This document shows, in pieces, positions 19,116-21,575 of a stretch of 21,575 nucleotides of DNA (position 1 is its first letter; the number at the start of each line of letters is the position of its first letter). The notes below the pieces were generated by a model that was not told where the DNA came from, searched no databases, and was given only the letters and a program-made list of their open reading frames with translations. The position numbers were made by a program, and so were the translations under genes. This stretch comes from Rhizophagus sp. LPA8_4_AMF. Its lineage: Eukaryota; Glomeromycota; Glomeromycetes; Glomerales; Glomeraceae. The DNA lies in the NCBI GenBank assembly GCA_021464525.1, contig JADRCO010001188.1, positions 1-21,575 of the forward strand. Reading direction: 5' to 3'.

Positions 19116-19450
19116 TCATTTACTTTCAGTTGTTGTTTCTTTTCGATTTTGCATTTTTAACATCATCGATCGATTTAAACGTTCAAATTTCTTTAAATCG
19201 CTGGCTTGATCTGTTTTATATTTTAATGCTGTAAAATTATCCGTAACTTTTAAAACTAATTTTCCATGACGCCAACTCGTTAAATATCGCGTCTATAATA
19301 TATTATTTAATGGATAATATAAATATTTAATTAAACTAATTAAACTGAACATTGAATTCTTTTTAAAAAATGCTTTACCTCTTTTGGAGAATTCAAATAA
19401 AGTTCTTCAACCGCTTCTTGGTATTTGTTCCATTCTTTAATGTAAACCAT
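19116..19450 (-). CDS. SRP9: Signal recognition particle 9 kDa protein
   Basis: Pairs with SRP14 to bind the Alu domain of SRP RNA in the cytosol and slow elongation while the ribosome docks at the ER. Exons (minus): 19450-19379 and 19292-19116, giving 82 aa (human 86). Seen: an N-terminal helix (WNKYQEAVEELYLNSP), then strands RYLTSWRHGKLVLKVTDN, the conserved YKTDQASDLKKFERLN block and a basic helix with MMLKMQNRK. The KVTDN and YKTDQ motifs are diagnostic. The length is that of the animal/plant form, not of the longer ascomycete Srp21. It is divergent with the carrier gene and convergent with the HIT gene. Confidence 0.92.
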
Positions 19451-19746
19451 TGTATAAACAAGAATTTATTATATCGATAATGCATAAGAATTCTTACGCC
19501 CATAAATATAGATGCACTTATTGCGTTATGCACAGCGTAACTCAATTTCACCCAATTATATTGGAATCGGTAATTTTTTTTTTGGTGATTGACGATCTAG
19601 ATACATATTAAAATCTTTCAAAAGAGAAAAGATGGACATCTCATCTTATATTTATACTCTTTATTTCTCTTCCTTTTTTTTCTCTCATCTTTTAAAAATC
19701 CTGTCCTCACCTTCATTAAAGAAATCTTTTCATTTTTTTACACAAT
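19451..19746. promoter_or_regulatory. Bidirectional promoter of SRP9 and the mitochondrial carrier, with CT-rich tract
   Basis: A 296-base divergent region. A pyrimidine-rich stretch at about 19651-19693 (CTCTTTATTTCTCTTCC and following) lies 55-95 bases before the carrier ATG, a position where CT tracts are common in highly expressed fungal genes. This is inference from position and composition. Confidence 0.5.
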
Positions 19747-21113
19747 ATGGCACCAGGTATTTCGATTCCTATAGAAAAAGATGGCAAATTAGAAAAGAAA
19801 CCTATTAGTTTTATCAACCTTGCCGTAGGCGCAGGTGAATATTTATTTTTTTGTTCGGTATATCGCAGAAGTAGTTCATTTAAACTAGAAATTTCGATTT
19901 AAACGAAGGATATATAATAAATGATAATTTATTTATTTGATTTAGGGTTAAACATGTTTGAGGTAACTACACTTGGTCAACCTTTTGAAGTTATAAAAAC
20001 TCATTTGGCGGCAAATCGAAAAGATAATCTCATAACAGCTGCAAAAAAGACTTATCAAAGAGGTGGTCTTTTAGGATTTTATCAAGGATTAATACCGTGG
20101 GCTTGGATTGAAGCTAGCACAAAAGTATGTTATAACTATTTGTTAAGATTTTCGATTAATTTACTTAATTTAACGGATTTAACATTTTTTTAAAAAAATT
20201 CAGGGAGCAGTACTTATCTTCACTGCCAGTGAAGTCGAATATAGAGCACGTGTTGCCGGTGCGTCTCCTTTTGTGGTATATATATATAAAAATATATAAT
20301 TAAACTAATTTATCTTGTTTTATTTTGTTTAAATGATTCATTTTATGTTTACAATTCCGTTCATAGGCCGGAATTGTTGGTGGTATGGGAGGGGGGTTAG
20401 CACAAGCCTATACCACCATGGGATTTTGTACTTTTATGAAAACAGTAGAGGTTACTCGTCATAAAGCTCCCGCAGGACAAGAAGTTTCAACTATCAAAGT
20501 TGCAGCTGATATCTGGAAAAAAGAAGGTATTCGTGGAATAAATAAAGGTGTAAATGCCGTAGCACTTCGACAATGTACCAATTGGGCAAGTAGATTTGGG
20601 TTAACGAGAGCAGGTGAAACCGTAATTAGGAAGGTTCGAGATGGCGAGGTACCTGATTATAGTAAACCATTATCTCCAATCCAAAAAATTTTTGCTAGTG
20701 CCATCGGAGGAGGTTTGTCTTGTTGGAATCAAGTAAGTGATAAATTTATTGTTTCAAAAAAAAAAATACTTATTTAATCTAATACTAATATATTTATTTT
20801 TACAGCCTATTGAAGTTATTAGAGTAGAAATGCAATCTCAGGTTAAAGCACCAGGAAGACCCGAGAAAATGTCAATTGTTACTTGTGCTAAATATATTTA
20901 TCAAAATAACGGTTTTAAAGGATTCTTTCGCGGTGTGACACCTAGAATTGGTTTAGGTATTTGGCAGACTATTTGTATGGTATTTGGTGGAGATGCTGTC
21001 AAGGTAAATTAATATAATTTTATTATCGTTGTTGTCATTGTTGATATTTTTTTACTAACAATATTTTTTATATTAAGGCTAAAATTGCTCAAAGGCAAAC
21101 TGCAAAGATTTAA
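19747..21113 (+). CDS. YHM2: Mitochondrial citrate/oxoglutarate carrier, Yhm2 type
   Basis: Inner-membrane carrier of the SLC25 superfamily that exchanges citrate for 2-oxoglutarate, feeding cytosolic NADPH and acetyl-CoA. Exons: 19747-19834, 19946-20124, 20204-20275, 20367-20732, 20806-21003, 21078-21113, giving 312 aa (yeast Yhm2 314). Three carrier repeats: repeat 1 has QPFEVIK (41-47) and [17 protein letters not shown]; repeat 2 has the subfamily-specific [15 protein letters not shown] in place of the usual PxDxxK motif, then [17 protein letters not shown]; repeat 3 has QPIEVIR (235-241) and [22 protein letters not shown] near the N-terminus also matches the family. All introns are GT-AG, and the start is the first ATG after the CT tract. 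No cleavable presequence is expected for this family and none is seen. Confidence 0.95.
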
Positions 21114-21575
21114 TTAAGATCAAAGAGGAAAATAGATATAAAATTCATGAAAATGTCATTAATGATATATATAATATATATGTATAGATATAGATATCAC
21201 AAACTTATTACTTAAAATTATTTTTTTTTTATTAAATTATTAAATTATTTTAATTTAAATATATATATCCATATATATATCCATATATATATATTTTTTA
21301 ATTAAAAACGAATATAAATAATTAGCATATTAATAGTTTTATCTTTTTATGAAGTCAAAAAAAATATTGAAATTTATAAATATTATTAAAAAAAGAGTAC
21401 ATATAAAATTGAAAATAAATTACAATATTGTAAAAAGCAAAAAAAAAAAGTCCAAAAAAAAAGTTTATATGATTGAAAAATATCTAAGTTAAATGTAACC
21501 AAAAATTTTTATTTTTAAGAAAAAAAAAAAAAAAAAAAAATTTTTTACTAATTAAAATTAAAAAAAAAAAAAAAA
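21114..21575. other. AT-rich 3' flank with simple repeats
   Basis: Downstream of the carrier stop. Contains alternating AT tracts interrupted by CC at about 21259-21295, forming an imperfect 12-nt unit repeated about three times, and long A runs near the window end (about 21520-21540 and 21561-21575). No gene was seen. Confidence 0.7.

Noticed and set aside
21259..21295. AT/CC tandem repeat as a possible CRISPR or functional array
   Set aside because: It is simple-sequence AT repetition without distinct spacers, in a eukaryotic 3' flank.

Overview
This window looks like nuclear DNA of an early-diverging, AT-rich, intron-rich fungus. An arbuscular mycorrhizal fungus (Glomeromycotina, Rhizophagus-like) fits best. 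That is inferred from the very AT-rich spacers, the dense short GT-AG introns of about 60-220 nt, the conserved housekeeping genes, and one intronless coiled-coil gene of a kind I associate with Rhizophagus. No search was run. All gene models were spliced by eye and each closes in frame from ATG to stop.

Layout: (1) 129-1103 (+), an intronless coiled-coil protein with an LRR-like N-terminus, preceded by a GC-richer block containing a nested inverted repeat. (2) 1409-1480 (+), a broken tRNA-Asp copy. (3) 1601-2293 (-), a cluster of box C/D snoRNA genes: an unnamed snoRNA, a degenerate U14 copy, an intact U14 (18S rRNA processing and methylation), and a fourth candidate. (4) 2600-7524 (+), DNA ligase IV in 26 exons, 912 aa. 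(5) 8123-9407 (+), ALG5 dolichyl-phosphate glucosyltransferase, 4 exons, 323 aa. (6) 9713-10770 (-), a secreted phosphoesterase-family protein, 3 exons, 293 aa, that lacks expected metal-binding residues. (7) 11254-14147 (-), eIF2A, 16 exons, 583 aa. (8) 14764-17796 (-), the SNW1/SKIP/Prp45 splicing factor, 10 exons, 551 aa. (9) 17998-18658 (+), a HINT3-like HIT protein, 4 exons, 146 aa. (10) 19116-19450 (-), SRP9, 2 exons, 82 aa. (11) 19747-21113 (+), a Yhm2-type mitochondrial citrate/oxoglutarate carrier, 6 exons, 312 aa.

The protein genes are ordinary cellular genes in no shared pathway. They fall into divergent pairs with short shared promoters (SNW1/HINT3, 201 bp; SRP9/carrier, 296 bp), convergent pairs (ALG5/phosphoesterase, HINT3/SRP9) and tandem genes. 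A loose theme is RNA and translation: snoRNAs, a spliceosomal factor, eIF2A and SRP9.

The observations most worth following up are the snoRNA cluster with an intact and a decayed U14 copy side by side, the phosphoesterase that appears catalytically dead, two GC-AG introns (one of which can be retained without a stop inside the ligase catalytic domain), a competing splice donor in LIG4 that would truncate the protein between its BRCT domains, and the tRNA-Asp relic with a 12-nt insertion exactly at the canonical tRNA intron site.
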